From Marinisporobacter sp. (GTDB lineage Bacteria; Bacillota; Clostridia; Peptostreptococcales; Thermotaleaceae): a DNA stretch of 64,000 bases. The notes beneath the pieces were generated by a model. That model did no database searches. It was not told where the DNA came from and worked only from the letters and a program-made list of their open reading frames with translations. The stretch spans positions 1-64,000 of the forward strand of contig JAOARP010000026.1 of NCBI GenBank assembly GCA_025210525.1, read 5' to 3'. The position numbers and the translations under genes were made by a program. Positions 1 to 8,208 of the stretch are shown piece by piece (position 1 is the first letter of the stretch; each line of letters opens with the position of its first letter).

Positions 1-3000
1 ATGGTAAAATGGAGCGTAAATCATAGAAGTATCGTTATGTTGATTTGTTTCTTTGTCTTTATTTCAGGTGTTTTTATTTATGGAGATATGGAAAGACAGG
101 AAAATCCAAATGTGGTGGCTCCTAAAGGAATGGTGAAGTGTATTTATCCAGGAGCAAGTCCTGAGGATGTTGAAAAGTTAATTATCAAACCACTAGAAAC
201 AAAAATTAATGAAATATCAGAGATTAAAAAGCTTGAGAGCTTTGCCCTTGATAGTGTAGGGGTGATAAAAGTTACTCTTGTAGATTTAAGTGATGATAAA
301 ATTGATAAGGTTTGGGATGACTTAAAGGATGATGTAGATGAGGTAAAAAAAGATTTACCACAAGAAGCTTGGGAACCAGAAATCCAAACAGATTTTACAG
401 AAACCTATGGATTGCTTGTTGCTCTTACAGGAAAGGATTATACTTATGAAAATTTAAAAGAGGTTGCAGAAAATTTAAAAGACCGATTAGAAGAAGACCC
501 AGATGTTAAAGCGGTAGATATTGATGGTGAGATTAATGAACAGATTCATATAAACTTAGATATGGTAAAGCTTGAACAATATAAGATTGCACCAAATACC
601 ATTGTAAAACTTATTAAAGCCCATAATGTAAATATTCCAGGGGGAAACTTGGAAATGGGGCATATAAAGGTTCCAGTTCAAACCACTGGTGAATATAAAA
701 ATATGGCGCAGTTAAAAGATACTGTAGTTGGTATATCTAAGGGTGGGAATCCAATTTATTTAAAGGACATTGCAAAGGTTTCAAAAACAGAAGAGAAAAA
801 AGAAGTATTTAATGTTTACAACAATGAAAAAGCCCTTGTGATAGGTGTGAAATATGCAGAAGGGAAAAATATGGTTAAGATAGGAAAAAGATTAAATACT
901 ATTGTAGCTGATTTTGAAGAGGAACTTTATGAAGGAATGAATCTTACTATATTTACGGATCAAGCAGATTATGTAAATAGTGCTATCAAATTATTTGAAA
1001 GCAATTTAATATCAGCGATTATTCTTGTAGTTTTAGTTGTACTCATTGCTATGGGATCTAGAAGTGCCTTAGTAGTATCGAGTTCTATTCCCTTGATTAT
1101 TATGAGCGTTTTTGTATATATGAAGTTAAATAGTATGCAGCTTCATCAAGTATCTATTGCTTCTTTGATTATTTCATTAAGTTTATTGGTTGCTAATGGA
1201 ATCGTTGCAAATGATAGTATGTATCTATACTTAGAAAAAGGCTTTGATAGAGAAACTGCTTGTATAAGAGGTGCCAATGAAGTAAAAATTGCCATCCTTA
1301 CATCAACACTTACAAGTATTGCTTCATTTTTACCACTTGCTATGATGCAAGGGGTAGCAGGAAAATTTGTAAGGAGTTTACCTATACTGGTTTCTGTTGC
1401 ACTTTTTAGTTCGTATATTACATCCCTTACTATGGTGCCAGCTTTAGGATATACTTTTTTAAAGGTAAAAGGTGAGGGCAAAAAGAAAAATATATTTTTA
1501 AGAAAAATTGAAAAATATATAGATATTGATCAATTTTCAAAAAAGGCTTTAGAAAAATATAAGGCAAGTCTAAGGGCAGGACTGAAAAGACCAAAAGCCA
1601 TTATTGGTGTTTCCTTAGCTGTATTTGTTGTCAGTCTTGCTATTGTTCCGAGTCTTGGAGTACAATTATTCCCTCCTGTTGAGAGAGATCAATATATTAT
1701 TGATGTGGCTGTAAAGGAAGGAAGTACGGCAGAAAGAACGGGAGAAATCGTAGAAAAAATAGGAAATATTCTTTCGGAAGAAAAAGCAATAGATTCTTTT
1801 TTAGCGAAGATTGGAGATGGACCGCTGAAGTATTATGTAACCTTTGTGCCTAATACTGCAGCAAGTAACAAAGCCCAATTTATAGTTAATGGAAAACAAA
1901 AGGATATTAAGCATATACAAAACCTTTTAGATAGCAAAGTGCCTGGAGCAAGAATTAACGTAAGAAAGCTTGAAAATGCTATGCCTGTTGACTTTCCTAT
2001 AGAGGTAAGAGTATCAGGAGAAGACATAGCCGTTCTTAAAAAAGCAGCTGTGGATATAAAAAATATAGTAGAGGAAGTTCCTGGAACAAAAAATGTTCAG
2101 GATACCTTTGGGTTGGATTCTTATAAATTAAATGTCAATGTGAATGAAGAAAAAGCAAATCTTGTAGGACTTAGTAATTACGATATTGCTGCTACTGTGA
2201 GAATGGCAATCAATGGTTATGAGGTGACAAAATTAAAGCAGGAGCATATTGATGACGATGATCTTGCTGTTATTATGAAGATACCAGATGAAAATAAGCA
2301 TAATAAAGAGGTATTAGAGGATATATTCTTTACGTCTACTATTACAGGGAAAAATGTACCTATCAAACAAATTGCTACAATAGAAAATGAATTTGCTTTA
2401 AATAAAATTGTAAGACGCAATACAAGAAGAACTATTACCATAGGAATGTTTGTCAAGGAAGGACATAATACAGAAGCTGTTCAGAAAAAAGCAGAAAAGG
2501 CTCTAGCTGATTATCAATTACCAAAGGGCTATACTATGGAGTTTGGTGGAGCTAGTGAAGAAAGAAATGATGCTTTTACATCTATGAAAGTGCCTTCTAT
2601 TATTGCAGTAGCCATTATCTATTTAATATTGGTGATGCAGTTTGGAGATCTTCGTGAGCCTTTTATCATTATGGGAACTATTCCTCTATCCTTCATAGGG
2701 ATTATATGGGGGTTAAAGCTGACAGGATATCCAATAGGATTTATGGCGCTCCTTGGAGCTATTAGTCTTATGGGAGTTGTTGTAAATAATGGGATTGTTC
2801 TTTTGGATTATATTAAGCTACTTAAAGATGAACATGATTCTTTACGAGATGCTGTTATAGAAGCTTGTGCTACAAGGATAAGACCTATTATGATTGGTAT
2901 GATTACTACAGTGATTTCACTCATACCTTTAGGACTTTCAGGAGGACTATTGTGGGCACCAATGGCTTATTCTATTATCTTTGGTATGATGATTTCATCG

Positions 3001-3096
3001 GTTCTTACACTATATGTGATTCCATCAGCCTATTTAATCATAGAAGGGGAACAATCTATGTTTAAAAAATTAGTCGTATATATGCAATCAAAATAA
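1..3096 (+). CDS. RND-family (AcrB/HAE1-like) efflux transporter permease
   Basis: The 1,031-residue product has the length and layout of an AcrB/HAE1 resistance-nodulation-division transporter: an N-terminal membrane helix (about residues 11-28), a large extracytoplasmic loop, a helix bundle at about 335-490, a second helix near 535-555, a second large loop, and a final bundle at about 865-1015. Such proteins export hydrophobic compounds using the proton motive force, usually with a membrane-fusion partner. No partner is visible downstream; it may lie before the window. The helix-4 Asp-Asp pair of AcrB (D407/D408) aligns with A398-N399, and AcrB K940 aligns with N929/N930, so proton relay may differ. 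The reading frame begins at the first base of the window, so the ribosome site cannot be seen and the true start is unverified. A terminator overlaps the stop codon. Confidence 0.9.
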   Translation: MVKWSVNHRSIVMLICFFVFISGVFIYGDMERQENPNVVAPKGMVKCIYPGASPEDVEKLIIKPLETKINEISEIKKLESFALDSVGVIKVTLVDLSDDKIDKVWDDLKDDVDEVKKDLPQEAWEPEIQTDFTETYGLLVALTGKDYTYENLKEVAENLKDRLEEDPDVKAVDIDGEINEQIHINLDMVKLEQYKIAPNTIVKLIKAHNVNIPGGNLEMGHIKVPVQTTGEYKNMAQLKDTVVGISKGGNPIYLKDIAKVSKTEEKKEVFNVYNNEKALVIGVKYAEGKNMVKIGKRLNTIVADFEEELYEGMNLTIFTDQADYVNSAIKLFESNLISAIILVVLVVLIAMGSRSALVVSSSIPLIIMSVFVYMKLNSMQLHQVSIASLIISLSLLVANGIVANDSMYLYLEKGFDRETACIRGANEVKIAILTSTLTSIASFLPLAMMQGVAGKFVRSLPILVSVALFSSYITSLTMVPALGYTFLKVKGEGKKKNIFLRKIEKYIDIDQFSKKALEKYKASLRAGLKRPKAIIGVSLAVFVVSLAIVPSLGVQLFPPVERDQYIIDVAVKEGSTAERTGEIVEKIGNILSEEKAIDSFLAKIGDGPLKYYVTFVPNTAASNKAQFIVNGKQKDIKHIQNLLDSKVPGARINVRKLENAMPVDFPIEVRVSGEDIAVLKKAAVDIKNIVEEVPGTKNVQDTFGLDSYKLNVNVNEEKANLVGLSNYDIAATVRMAINGYEVTKLKQEHIDDDDLAVIMKIPDENKHNKEVLEDIFFTSTITGKNVPIKQIATIENEFALNKIVRRNTRRTITIGMFVKEGHNTEAVQKKAEKALADYQLPKGYTMEFGGASEERNDAFTSMKVPSIIAVAIIYLILVMQFGDLREPFIIMGTIPLSFIGIIWGLKLTGYPIGFMALLGAISLMGVVVNNGIVLLDYIKLLKDEHDSLRDAVIEACATRIRPIMIGMITTVISLIPLGLSGGLLWAPMAYSIIFGMMISSVLTLYVIPSAYLIIEGEQSMFKKLVVYMQSK

Positions 3097-3119
3097 CCCT
3101 TATGAGGGTTATTTTTTTT
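3092..3119 (+). terminator. Rho-independent terminator of the RND transporter gene
   Basis: The arms AATAACCC (3092-3099) and GGGTTATT (3106-3113) form a perfect 8-bp stem with a 6-nt loop, followed by a T run. The left arm includes the stop codon of the transporter gene. Confidence 0.85.
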
Positions 3120-3153
3120 ACAAAGGGGTATTCCTGTTTACGTGTGATTATGC

Positions 3154-3181
3154 ACCAAGGGTATAAAGAATACATATTATG
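3154..3181 (+). promoter_or_regulatory. Candidate sigma-K-type promoter of yabG
   Basis: AC at 3154-3155 is followed by exactly 17 bases and CATATTATG at 3173-3181. This is close to the Bacillus sigma-K pattern AC-N17-CATANNNTA, with one mismatch in the last positions. yabG is known to be transcribed by sigma-K in Bacillus subtilis. Short AT-rich matches can occur by chance, so this remains a candidate. Confidence 0.45.
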
Positions 3182-3216
3182 TATTACAGGAGATTCTATT
3201 TGGGAGGACAGATTGG

Positions 3217-3936
3217 ATGATGAATTTAAGAGTAGGAGATTTAGTAGCAAGACGTTCATATGGGTTGGATGTACTATTTAGAGTTATAGATATAATAAGG
3301 ACTCGTAGGAGGAGTAAAGTAGCTATACTAAAGGGAATAAACTTTAGAATTATAGCAGATGCTCCAGAAGCAGATTTATATAGATTCCCCCTAAATAGAA
3401 TAAAAGATTATAATAGATCTTTTAATGAAAAAATCACAAAAATGATAGGTAAAATTATGGGGGAAAGAAAAGAAAAGAATAAAAGAGCTATAGAAAGTAT
3501 GAAAAACTTTTCTGATTCATTTAACAAGGAAGAAACTTTCGGTAGATCTGGAAAAATACTCCATGTAGATGGAGATGAAGAGTATTTAGAAGTATGTTTA
3601 AAAATCTACAAACAGTTAGAAATGAATGTTGTAGGAAAAAGGATAGTAGAGTCGGAGCAACCAAAGGCTATAATAGATTTATTAAGAGAGTATGCTCCAG
3701 ATATTTTAGTGATTACAGGGCATGATGGTTTTTTAAAAGAAAAGAAAGACTTCAAAAATGTTGAAAATTATAGAAACTCTATATATTTTGTAGAAGCTGT
3801 AAAGAAGGCAAGACAGTATGAGGCGAGTATGGATGATCTTGTAATTTTTGCAGGGGGCTGCCAATCTTGTTATGAAGAAATATTAGATGCTGGAGCAAAT
3901 TTTGCAAGTTCACCCCACAGAGTACTAATGGAGTAG
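3217..3936 (+). CDS. yabG: YabG sporulation protease, N-terminal part; gene split by an inserted element
   Basis: YabG is a spore-associated protease that processes coat and germination proteins late in sporulation. This frame covers residues 1-238 of the family and keeps the conserved core, including the GHDG segment (H169) and the AGGCQSC segment (C215), which match the His and Cys reported as important in clostridial YabG. The family is about 290 residues long, but this frame ends early at 239 residues, directly after HRVL, where foreign DNA begins. The missing 56 residues lie intact at 7969-8143. Joining 3217-3926 to 7969-8143 gives an uninterrupted 294-residue YabG reading HRVLIHCLDPV across the junction. 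The start ATG has GGGAGG 9 bases upstream. Only the last residue (E) and stop of the present frame come from the element; unexcised product may keep partial activity because the catalytic residues are present. Confidence 0.9.
   Translation: MMNLRVGDLVARRSYGLDVLFRVIDIIRTRRRSKVAILKGINFRIIADAPEADLYRFPLNRIKDYNRSFNEKITKMIGKIMGERKEKNKRAIESMKNFSDSFNKEETFGRSGKILHVDGDEEYLEVCLKIYKQLEMNVVGKRIVESEQPKAIIDLLREYAPDILVITGHDGFLKEKKDFKNVENYRNSIYFVEAVKKARQYEASMDDLVIFAGGCQSCYEEILDAGANFASSPHRVLME
3924..3929. repeat. Left core repeat (attL core) of element 1
   Basis: ACTAAT here matches ACTAAT at 7966-7971. The flanks differ on both sides, so the shared stretch marks the recombination core. The non-palindromic central CT is the expected overlap dinucleotide, placed by the symmetry of the joined element ends. 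Confidence 0.75.
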
Positions 3937-3958
3937 TGAATATAGAAAGAGGGATAGA

Positions 3959-4057
3959 ATGGAGAAAAAAATAAAAGTAACCAATCAATTTAAAGGAGAA
4001 AAAACCTTAAAGGAAGTTTTAAAGGAATTGGTCATATTGAAGATTAAAAATAAATAG
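3959..4057 (+). CDS. Small 32-residue Lys-rich protein preceding the recombinase
   Basis: This frame encodes 32 residues beginning MEKKIKVTNQF and ending KLKNK-like basic sequence, with a purine-rich GAAAGAGGGATAG stretch before its ATG. Its stop codon overlaps the ribosome site of the recombinase gene (TAGGAGGG), which suggests coupled translation. It sits just inside the left end of element 1. Small basic frames next to serine recombinases are common in clostridial elements, and one role to consider is a recombination directionality factor, but I do not recognise a named family. It is too short for statistical support. Confidence 0.5.
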   Translation: MEKKIKVTNQFKGEKTLKEVLKELVILKIKNK

Positions 4058-4068
4058 GAGGGTTTGTT

Positions 4069-5481
4069 TTGAGATGTGCTGTATATGTGAGGGTTTCTAC
4101 AGATATGGAAGCGCAAAAAAGTAGCATTGCACATCAGAAAAGTTATTTTGAAAAATACATTGAGAATAGGGAATGGGAGCTTTATAAAATTTATCAGGAT
4201 ATTGAAAGTGGGAGAAGTATAAAGAATAGAGATGGATTACAGGAATTGATGGAGGATGGTAGAAAAAATAAATTTGATATGGTTCTTACAAAAAGTATCT
4301 CTCGTTTTGCTAGAAATACATTAGAAGGGCTAATCCTTATTCGAGAGTTAAAGTCTGAGAAAATAAGATTTATGACTATAGAGGATGGATTTGATTCGGA
4401 AGAATATGATGAATTTATGTTTACGTTGTTATTATCTATTGCTCAGAAAGAATCGGAAAAAATGAGTGAGCGGATTAAGTTTGGGAAATTATGTAGAGCG
4501 AAAAAGGGTTATTATAATGGCAGTAATGTTCCTTATGGGTACAAAAGAATTGATAAATACCATATTGTTCCTGCTGAGAATGTTACTCTATATGTGATTC
4601 GAAAAATATTTTCTATGTATTTACAGGGGAATGGATTATATAAAATAGCAAAGGAGTTAAACAATCAAGGTTACCCAACGCCTAGTCAAGTAGCAGGAAA
4701 GAGAAATAGTACTCCTATTTGGCATCAAAGCAGTATCAGGAAAATGTTATCGAATAGATTTTATGTAGGGGATTTAGTTCAAAATAAAAATAATCAGGAA
4801 AGAATTATCGTGAAAAATACCCATGAACCTATTATAGATTTAGTTACTTTTGAAGAAGTTCAGAAACGATTAAAAGAAAAAGGAAAAAAGATTTTTAAAA
4901 ATACCCACCTTTTTTCTGGAATTTTAATATGTGGAGAATGTGGTAGCTCTATGCATTATAAAAAGGATAAGGGGGCATATATTTGTGGGAAATTAAATAA
5001 AATGGGAAAGAAATATTGTAAAGGTGCATATATTAAAGAGGATGTATTAAGACGAACTGTATGCAGTCAATTGAAAAAGATCATTTGTGAAAATATATGC
5101 AAAGATAGCTTGATCAAAGAAATAGAAAGAGAAGTACAGATCAAGGATGATGAAGGGCAAGTGGGAAAAATTAAAAAACATTTAGAAAAACTAGAACACA
5201 AAAAAGAGAGGGCTTTAGATTTGTTGATGGACAAAATAATTGATGAAAAAATATATTTAAAAAAAATAAAAAAAATAGAAGGAGAAAGGAGAATCAATGA
5301 AGAATATATGGTAAATATAGTTAAAAAATTCACAAAAAGGAAATTTTGGATAGAGGAGATTGTGAATGAAATATTTATTCTTGATAATATAGATGCTGTA
5401 TGTTTAAATAAACTTGTACAAAAGATTAAAGTGTTTCATAACAAGGAAGTGTTAATAAAGTATACATTTCAAATAGAATAA
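4069..5481 (+). CDS. Large serine recombinase of the yabG element
   Basis: This 470-residue protein belongs to the large serine recombinases, which catalyse site-specific integration and excision through a phosphoserine DNA link. The resolvase domain comes first (about 1-140), with the YVRVS motif giving catalytic S10 and the downstream arginine-rich segment SRFARNTLEG. A recombinase DNA-binding domain follows (about 150-260), then a zinc-ribbon-like segment with CGECG and later cysteines (about 283-325), and a C-terminal lysine-rich coiled coil. It starts with TTG, positioned by TAGGAGGG just upstream. It lies next to the left end of the element and in the direction of yabG, so transcription from the yabG promoter could read into it without meeting a terminator. 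That gives a simple way to tie excision to late mother-cell expression (inference). Confidence 0.93.
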   Translation: MRCAVYVRVSTDMEAQKSSIAHQKSYFEKYIENREWELYKIYQDIESGRSIKNRDGLQELMEDGRKNKFDMVLTKSISRFARNTLEGLILIRELKSEKIRFMTIEDGFDSEEYDEFMFTLLLSIAQKESEKMSERIKFGKLCRAKKGYYNGSNVPYGYKRIDKYHIVPAENVTLYVIRKIFSMYLQGNGLYKIAKELNNQGYPTPSQVAGKRNSTPIWHQSSIRKMLSNRFYVGDLVQNKNNQERIIVKNTHEPIIDLVTFEEVQKRLKEKGKKIFKNTHLFSGILICGECGSSMHYKKDKGAYICGKLNKMGKKYCKGAYIKEDVLRRTVCSQLKKIICENICKDSLIKEIEREVQIKDDEGQVGKIKKHLEKLEHKKERALDLLMDKIIDEKIYLKKIKKIEGERRINEEYMVNIVKKFTKRKFWIEEIVNEIFILDNIDAVCLNKLVQKIKVFHNKEVLIKYTFQIE

Positions 5482-5800
5482 AATTGTAAAAATTATAGAA
5501 TATATAGATATCTTATTGATATATTCAATTTATGATGATCTTTCAATAGCACCTTCAAAGCGTTCGAAGAATTGATTGTAAGTGAATGGTTGTGAGAACT
5601 CTCTATAAGCGTTAAACGTATATAAAAATGTGATTTAAAAAAGTGATGTGGAAAAAATGATAGAATGTATGTAAAAATGAACAAAGTGTATGGAAAAGAA
5701 TACAGTTCATGTTGATTTTATATGAAAATAAAAGATGAATATTGGGAAAATAACGAGATAAATCTGGGGAAATAGAGAAATGAGGTTGTATGAGATAATT
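5482..5800. other. Intergenic region upstream of the thiolase promoter
   Basis: This stretch separates the recombinase and thiolase genes and has no credible coding frame or terminator. It is where upstream activator sites for the sigma-54 promoter would be expected. The sequence CACCTTC near 5550 is the reverse complement of GAAGGTG found upstream of kdd near 39173, a weak hint of a shared site. Confidence 0.5.
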
Positions 5801-5818
5801 TTGGCACGAATATTGCAT
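5801..5818 (+). promoter_or_regulatory. Sigma-54 (-24/-12) promoter of the thiolase gene
   Basis: TTGGCACGAATATTGCAT has the -24 element TGGCACG and the -12 element TTGCA at the canonical spacing. It lies about 60 bases before the thiolase ATG. It shares TTGGCACG and the TTGC element at the same spacing with the promoter at 39261-39277 upstream of kdd, so the same PAS-type activator encoded at 37636-39081 may act on both. Confidence 0.88.
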
Positions 5819-5878
5819 ATATTCTATCCATGTGAGTATGCAATAATAATTTTACATAAATAAAGGGAGGAAATATCC

Positions 5879-7057
5879 ATGAGAGAAGTAGTAATAGCAA
5901 GTGCTGTAAGAACAGCAGTAGGAAGTTATGGTGGATCTTTAAAAGGATTTAAACCAGCAGAATTAGGATCTATCGTAATGAAAGAAGCATTAAATAGAGC
6001 AAATGTTAAAGCAGACCAAGTAGATGAAGTATTATTTGGTTGTGTATTACAAGCAGCACAAGGTCAAGGGGTTGCAAGACAAGCAGCAGTAAACGCAGGT
6101 ATTCCTATAGAAGTTCCAGCAGCAACTATTAATATTATTTGTGGATCAGGATTAAGATCAGTATCTTTAGCAGCACAAACGATTATGTCAGGAGATAATG
6201 ACATTGTTATTGCTGGTGGTACAGAAGTAATGAGTGCAGCTCCATATGCTGTAGAAAAAGCAAGATGGGGTCATAGAATGGGCGATGGAAAAATCGTTGA
6301 TACAATGATCAAAGATGGATTATGGGAAGCATTCAACAATTATCACATGGGTATGACTGCTGAAAATATAGCTGAGCAATGGGGAATTACTAGAGAAGAG
6401 CAAGATGCTTTTGCAGCTAGAAGTCAAAATAGAGCAGAAAAAGCAAGAAAAGAAGGAAGATTTAAAGATGAAATCGTACCAGTAGAAATCAAAACTAAAA
6501 AAGGAACAATCGTATTTGATCAAGATGAATTCATCAGAGAAGGTGTAACAGCAGAAGCTATTGGTAAATTAAGACCAGCATTCAAAAAAGATGGTACTGT
6601 AACTGCAGGAAATGCATCTGGTATCAATGATGGTGCAGCAGCATTTGTAATCATGTCAAAAGAAAAAGCAGATGAACTAGGAATTAAGCCTTTAGCTACA
6701 ATTCTTTCAAATGCAACTGCAGGAGTTGATCCAAAGATCATGGGAATCGGACCTGTTCCTTCTTCTAAGAAAGCTTTAGAAAAAGCAGGACTTACAGTAG
6801 CAGATATGGATTTAATTGAAGCAAATGAAGCATTCGCTTCACAATCTATTGCAGTAGGAAGAGAGCTTAACTTTGATATGGAAAAAGTTAATGTAAATGG
6901 TGGAGCTATTGCAATCGGTCACCCAATCGGAGCAAGCGGTGGAAGAATCTTAGTTACATTACTTCATGAAATGGAAAAAAGAGATGCAAAGAAAGGTCTT
7001 GCAACTCTATGCATAGGTGGAGGAATGGGAACAGCTTTAGTTGTTGAAAGAAAATAG
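5879..7057 (+). CDS. thl: Acetyl-CoA C-acetyltransferase (thiolase)
   Basis: The enzyme interconverts two acetyl-CoA with acetoacetyl-CoA plus CoA. In lysine-fermenting clostridia it cleaves the acetoacetyl-CoA formed at the end of the pathway, and it also feeds butyrate formation. At 392 residues it has the normal length. The catalytic set is complete: C88 in NIICGSG, H348 in GHPIGASG and C378 in CIGGGMG. Codon use is of the highly expressed type, like kdd, kamA and kamDE and unlike its neighbours in the element. The start ATG follows AAGGGAGGAAATATCC. A sigma-54 promoter lies upstream and a terminator downstream, making it a single-gene unit. It is unusual that a central metabolic gene is cargo of an element that interrupts a sporulation gene. 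Confidence 0.95.
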   Translation: MREVVIASAVRTAVGSYGGSLKGFKPAELGSIVMKEALNRANVKADQVDEVLFGCVLQAAQGQGVARQAAVNAGIPIEVPAATINIICGSGLRSVSLAAQTIMSGDNDIVIAGGTEVMSAAPYAVEKARWGHRMGDGKIVDTMIKDGLWEAFNNYHMGMTAENIAEQWGITREEQDAFAARSQNRAEKARKEGRFKDEIVPVEIKTKKGTIVFDQDEFIREGVTAEAIGKLRPAFKKDGTVTAGNASGINDGAAAFVIMSKEKADELGIKPLATILSNATAGVDPKIMGIGPVPSSKKALEKAGLTVADMDLIEANEAFASQSIAVGRELNFDMEKVNVNGGAIAIGHPIGASGGRILVTLLHEMEKRDAKKGLATLCIGGGMGTALVVERK

Positions 7058-7072
7058 ATAAAATTTATTGAT

Positions 7073-7102
7073 AAAGAGGATGCCTTTGGTATCCTCTTTT
7101 TG
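7073..7102 (+). terminator. Rho-independent terminator after thl
   Basis: AAAGAGGATGCC pairs with GGTATCCTCTTT across a TTT loop with one mismatch, followed by a T-rich tail. Confidence 0.85.
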
Positions 7103-7165
7103 TTTAGTTTTATATGAAAAGTGATATAATAGTGTTATTGGTATAAGTATATAAAGGAGTTTGTT

Positions 7166-7906
7166 ATGAAAAAATTGTATTTGAAGAATATCAATCAGGC
7201 TATAAAAACAGCACAAAATAATACTTATTTTGATCGATTAGCTAAAATTTATGATACGATTCCAAGGGGAAGGTGTTTGGGGTGTACAAAGTGTTGTATG
7301 GAATCTGTACATACTCATTTCATTGAATTTTTAAATATATTTTATTATCTAAGAGAAAATAGAAAACTATACGAAAAGTTATTTCCTCAGATTATAAGAT
7401 ACTATTTTCTAGAAATGGTAGAAAAAGAGCATTGCCCTTTTTTAGATGAAGAAGGCATGTGTGCAATTTATGAAGTGAGACCTCTTGTCTGTAGGATGTT
7501 TGGACATCTAACACAAGATGAATATGAAGAAAGCTATAAAAATGTATTACATCAAAATAATGAAATTATGAAAGCTTTTAAAAATCAATACAAAATCATG
7601 TTGCCTGAAAATGTAGTGAATTATAAAATTGATTATTGTAAAAGCTTTGAAGTAGATAGAAGAATGACGAAAGAGCATAGACGAGAGTTAATTGATCACA
7701 TATTCTCTATGGAATCAGCTTTTTTTATGAGGGGCTTGATTACGGAAGACTTTTTAGATACAGGTCTTGTATCTTGGTTTGTCTATACAGCCTTTGATAT
7801 AGAAGAAGCAGGAACTTTAAGAATTAAAATAATGAAGGAGTACTTGGAAAAAGGCTATAGTGAGAGTTTAGAAGAGAGTATGAAAAAAATAAAAGCTATT
7901 ATTTGA
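7166..7906 (+). CDS. YkgJ-family cysteine-cluster protein
   Basis: The 246-residue protein carries the YkgJ (CxxCxxCC-type) cysteine cluster: CLGCTKCC near residues 37-44, HCPFLDEEGMCAIYEVRPLVCR near 90-112, and a further Cys at about 156. Such clusters bind zinc or an Fe-S centre; the cellular role is unknown for most members. The C-terminal half has no motif I recognise. It starts at ATG with AAAGGAG 9 bases upstream. It is the last gene of element 1 and ends about 55 bases before the right end, followed by its own terminator. Whether it takes part in excision or is passenger cargo cannot be told from sequence. Confidence 0.85.
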   Translation: MKKLYLKNINQAIKTAQNNTYFDRLAKIYDTIPRGRCLGCTKCCMESVHTHFIEFLNIFYYLRENRKLYEKLFPQIIRYYFLEMVEKEHCPFLDEEGMCAIYEVRPLVCRMFGHLTQDEYEESYKNVLHQNNEIMKAFKNQYKIMLPENVVNYKIDYCKSFEVDRRMTKEHRRELIDHIFSMESAFFMRGLITEDFLDTGLVSWFVYTAFDIEEAGTLRIKIMKEYLEKGYSESLEESMKKIKAII

Positions 7907-7910
7907 AATG

Positions 7911-7949
7911 AAAATGTTAATGGATGATGAATCTATTAACATTTTTTCT
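7911..7949 (+). terminator. Rho-independent terminator at the right end of element 1
   Basis: AAAATGTTAAT (7911-7921) pairs perfectly with ATTAACATTTT (7935-7945) and is followed by T-rich sequence. It would stop transcription from the element before it enters the 3' half of yabG. It overlaps the outer part of the predicted attP half-site. Confidence 0.8.
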
Positions 7950-7965
7950 ATTTTCTACACTCTAC

Positions 7966-7971
7966 ACTAAT
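7966..7971. repeat. Right core repeat (attR core) of element 1
   Basis: This second copy of ACTAAT matches 3924-3929. The yabG reading frame resumes here: joining at CT gives codons gta-cta-atc-cat, encoding V-L-I-H. Confidence 0.75.
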
Positions 7972-8143
7972 CCATTGTTTAGACCCTGTGTTTATATGTG
8001 AGAAAATTGCTTATACCAGTGTAGATAGATTTGTACCTATGGAAGAGATTCTACAGAATACGATTACAGGCATCCAAGGGATAGGGGGACTACAAACAAG
8101 AGGAAAATATAGACGAGGATTTCCTAAGTCACCTTATCAATAA
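7969..8143 (+). CDS. yabG: YabG C-terminal fragment, detached by element 1
   Basis: Read in the frame continuing from 3926, this stretch encodes I-HCLDPVFICEKIAYTSVD and ends with RGKYRRGFPKSPYQ and a TAA at 8141-8143. That is the conserved YabG C-terminus of 56 residues. It has no start codon or ribosome site of its own, yet it has no stop or frameshift. A dead gene half would be expected to decay, so its intactness argues that the two parts are rejoined during the life cycle. The next gene starts 65 bases later. Confidence 0.88.
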
Positions 8144-8208
8144 CAAATTTGAAGTACCTCATGAAAATACTAGTTCTCTAAGGAAGAATATAAAGGAGGG
8201 TGAAAAAG

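Larger units (their letters stand above)
3926..7967 (+). mobile_element. Skin-like intervening element 1, inserted in yabG (4,042 bp)
   Basis: The element separates two in-frame halves of yabG. Its ends share the direct repeat ACTAAT (3924-3929 and 7966-7971), with the predicted crossover at the central CT (3925-3926 and 7967-7968). When the ends are joined, the 22 bases left of CT (7945-7966) and the 22 bases right of CT (3927-3948) form an imperfect inverted repeat with about 15 matches of 22, as expected for an attP site of a large serine recombinase. Cargo: a 32-codon frame, a large serine recombinase next to the left end, a thiolase with its own sigma-54 promoter, and a YkgJ-family protein ending in a terminator next to the right end. 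This is the organisation of developmentally excised elements such as skin in sigK. Excision itself is inferred, not seen. Confidence 0.85.

Noticed and set aside
3930-8143. yabG truncated by a simple nonsense mutation or frameshift
   Set aside because: The missing C-terminus lies intact 4 kb away in the correct frame, and the intervening DNA has a recombinase and paired att-like ends.
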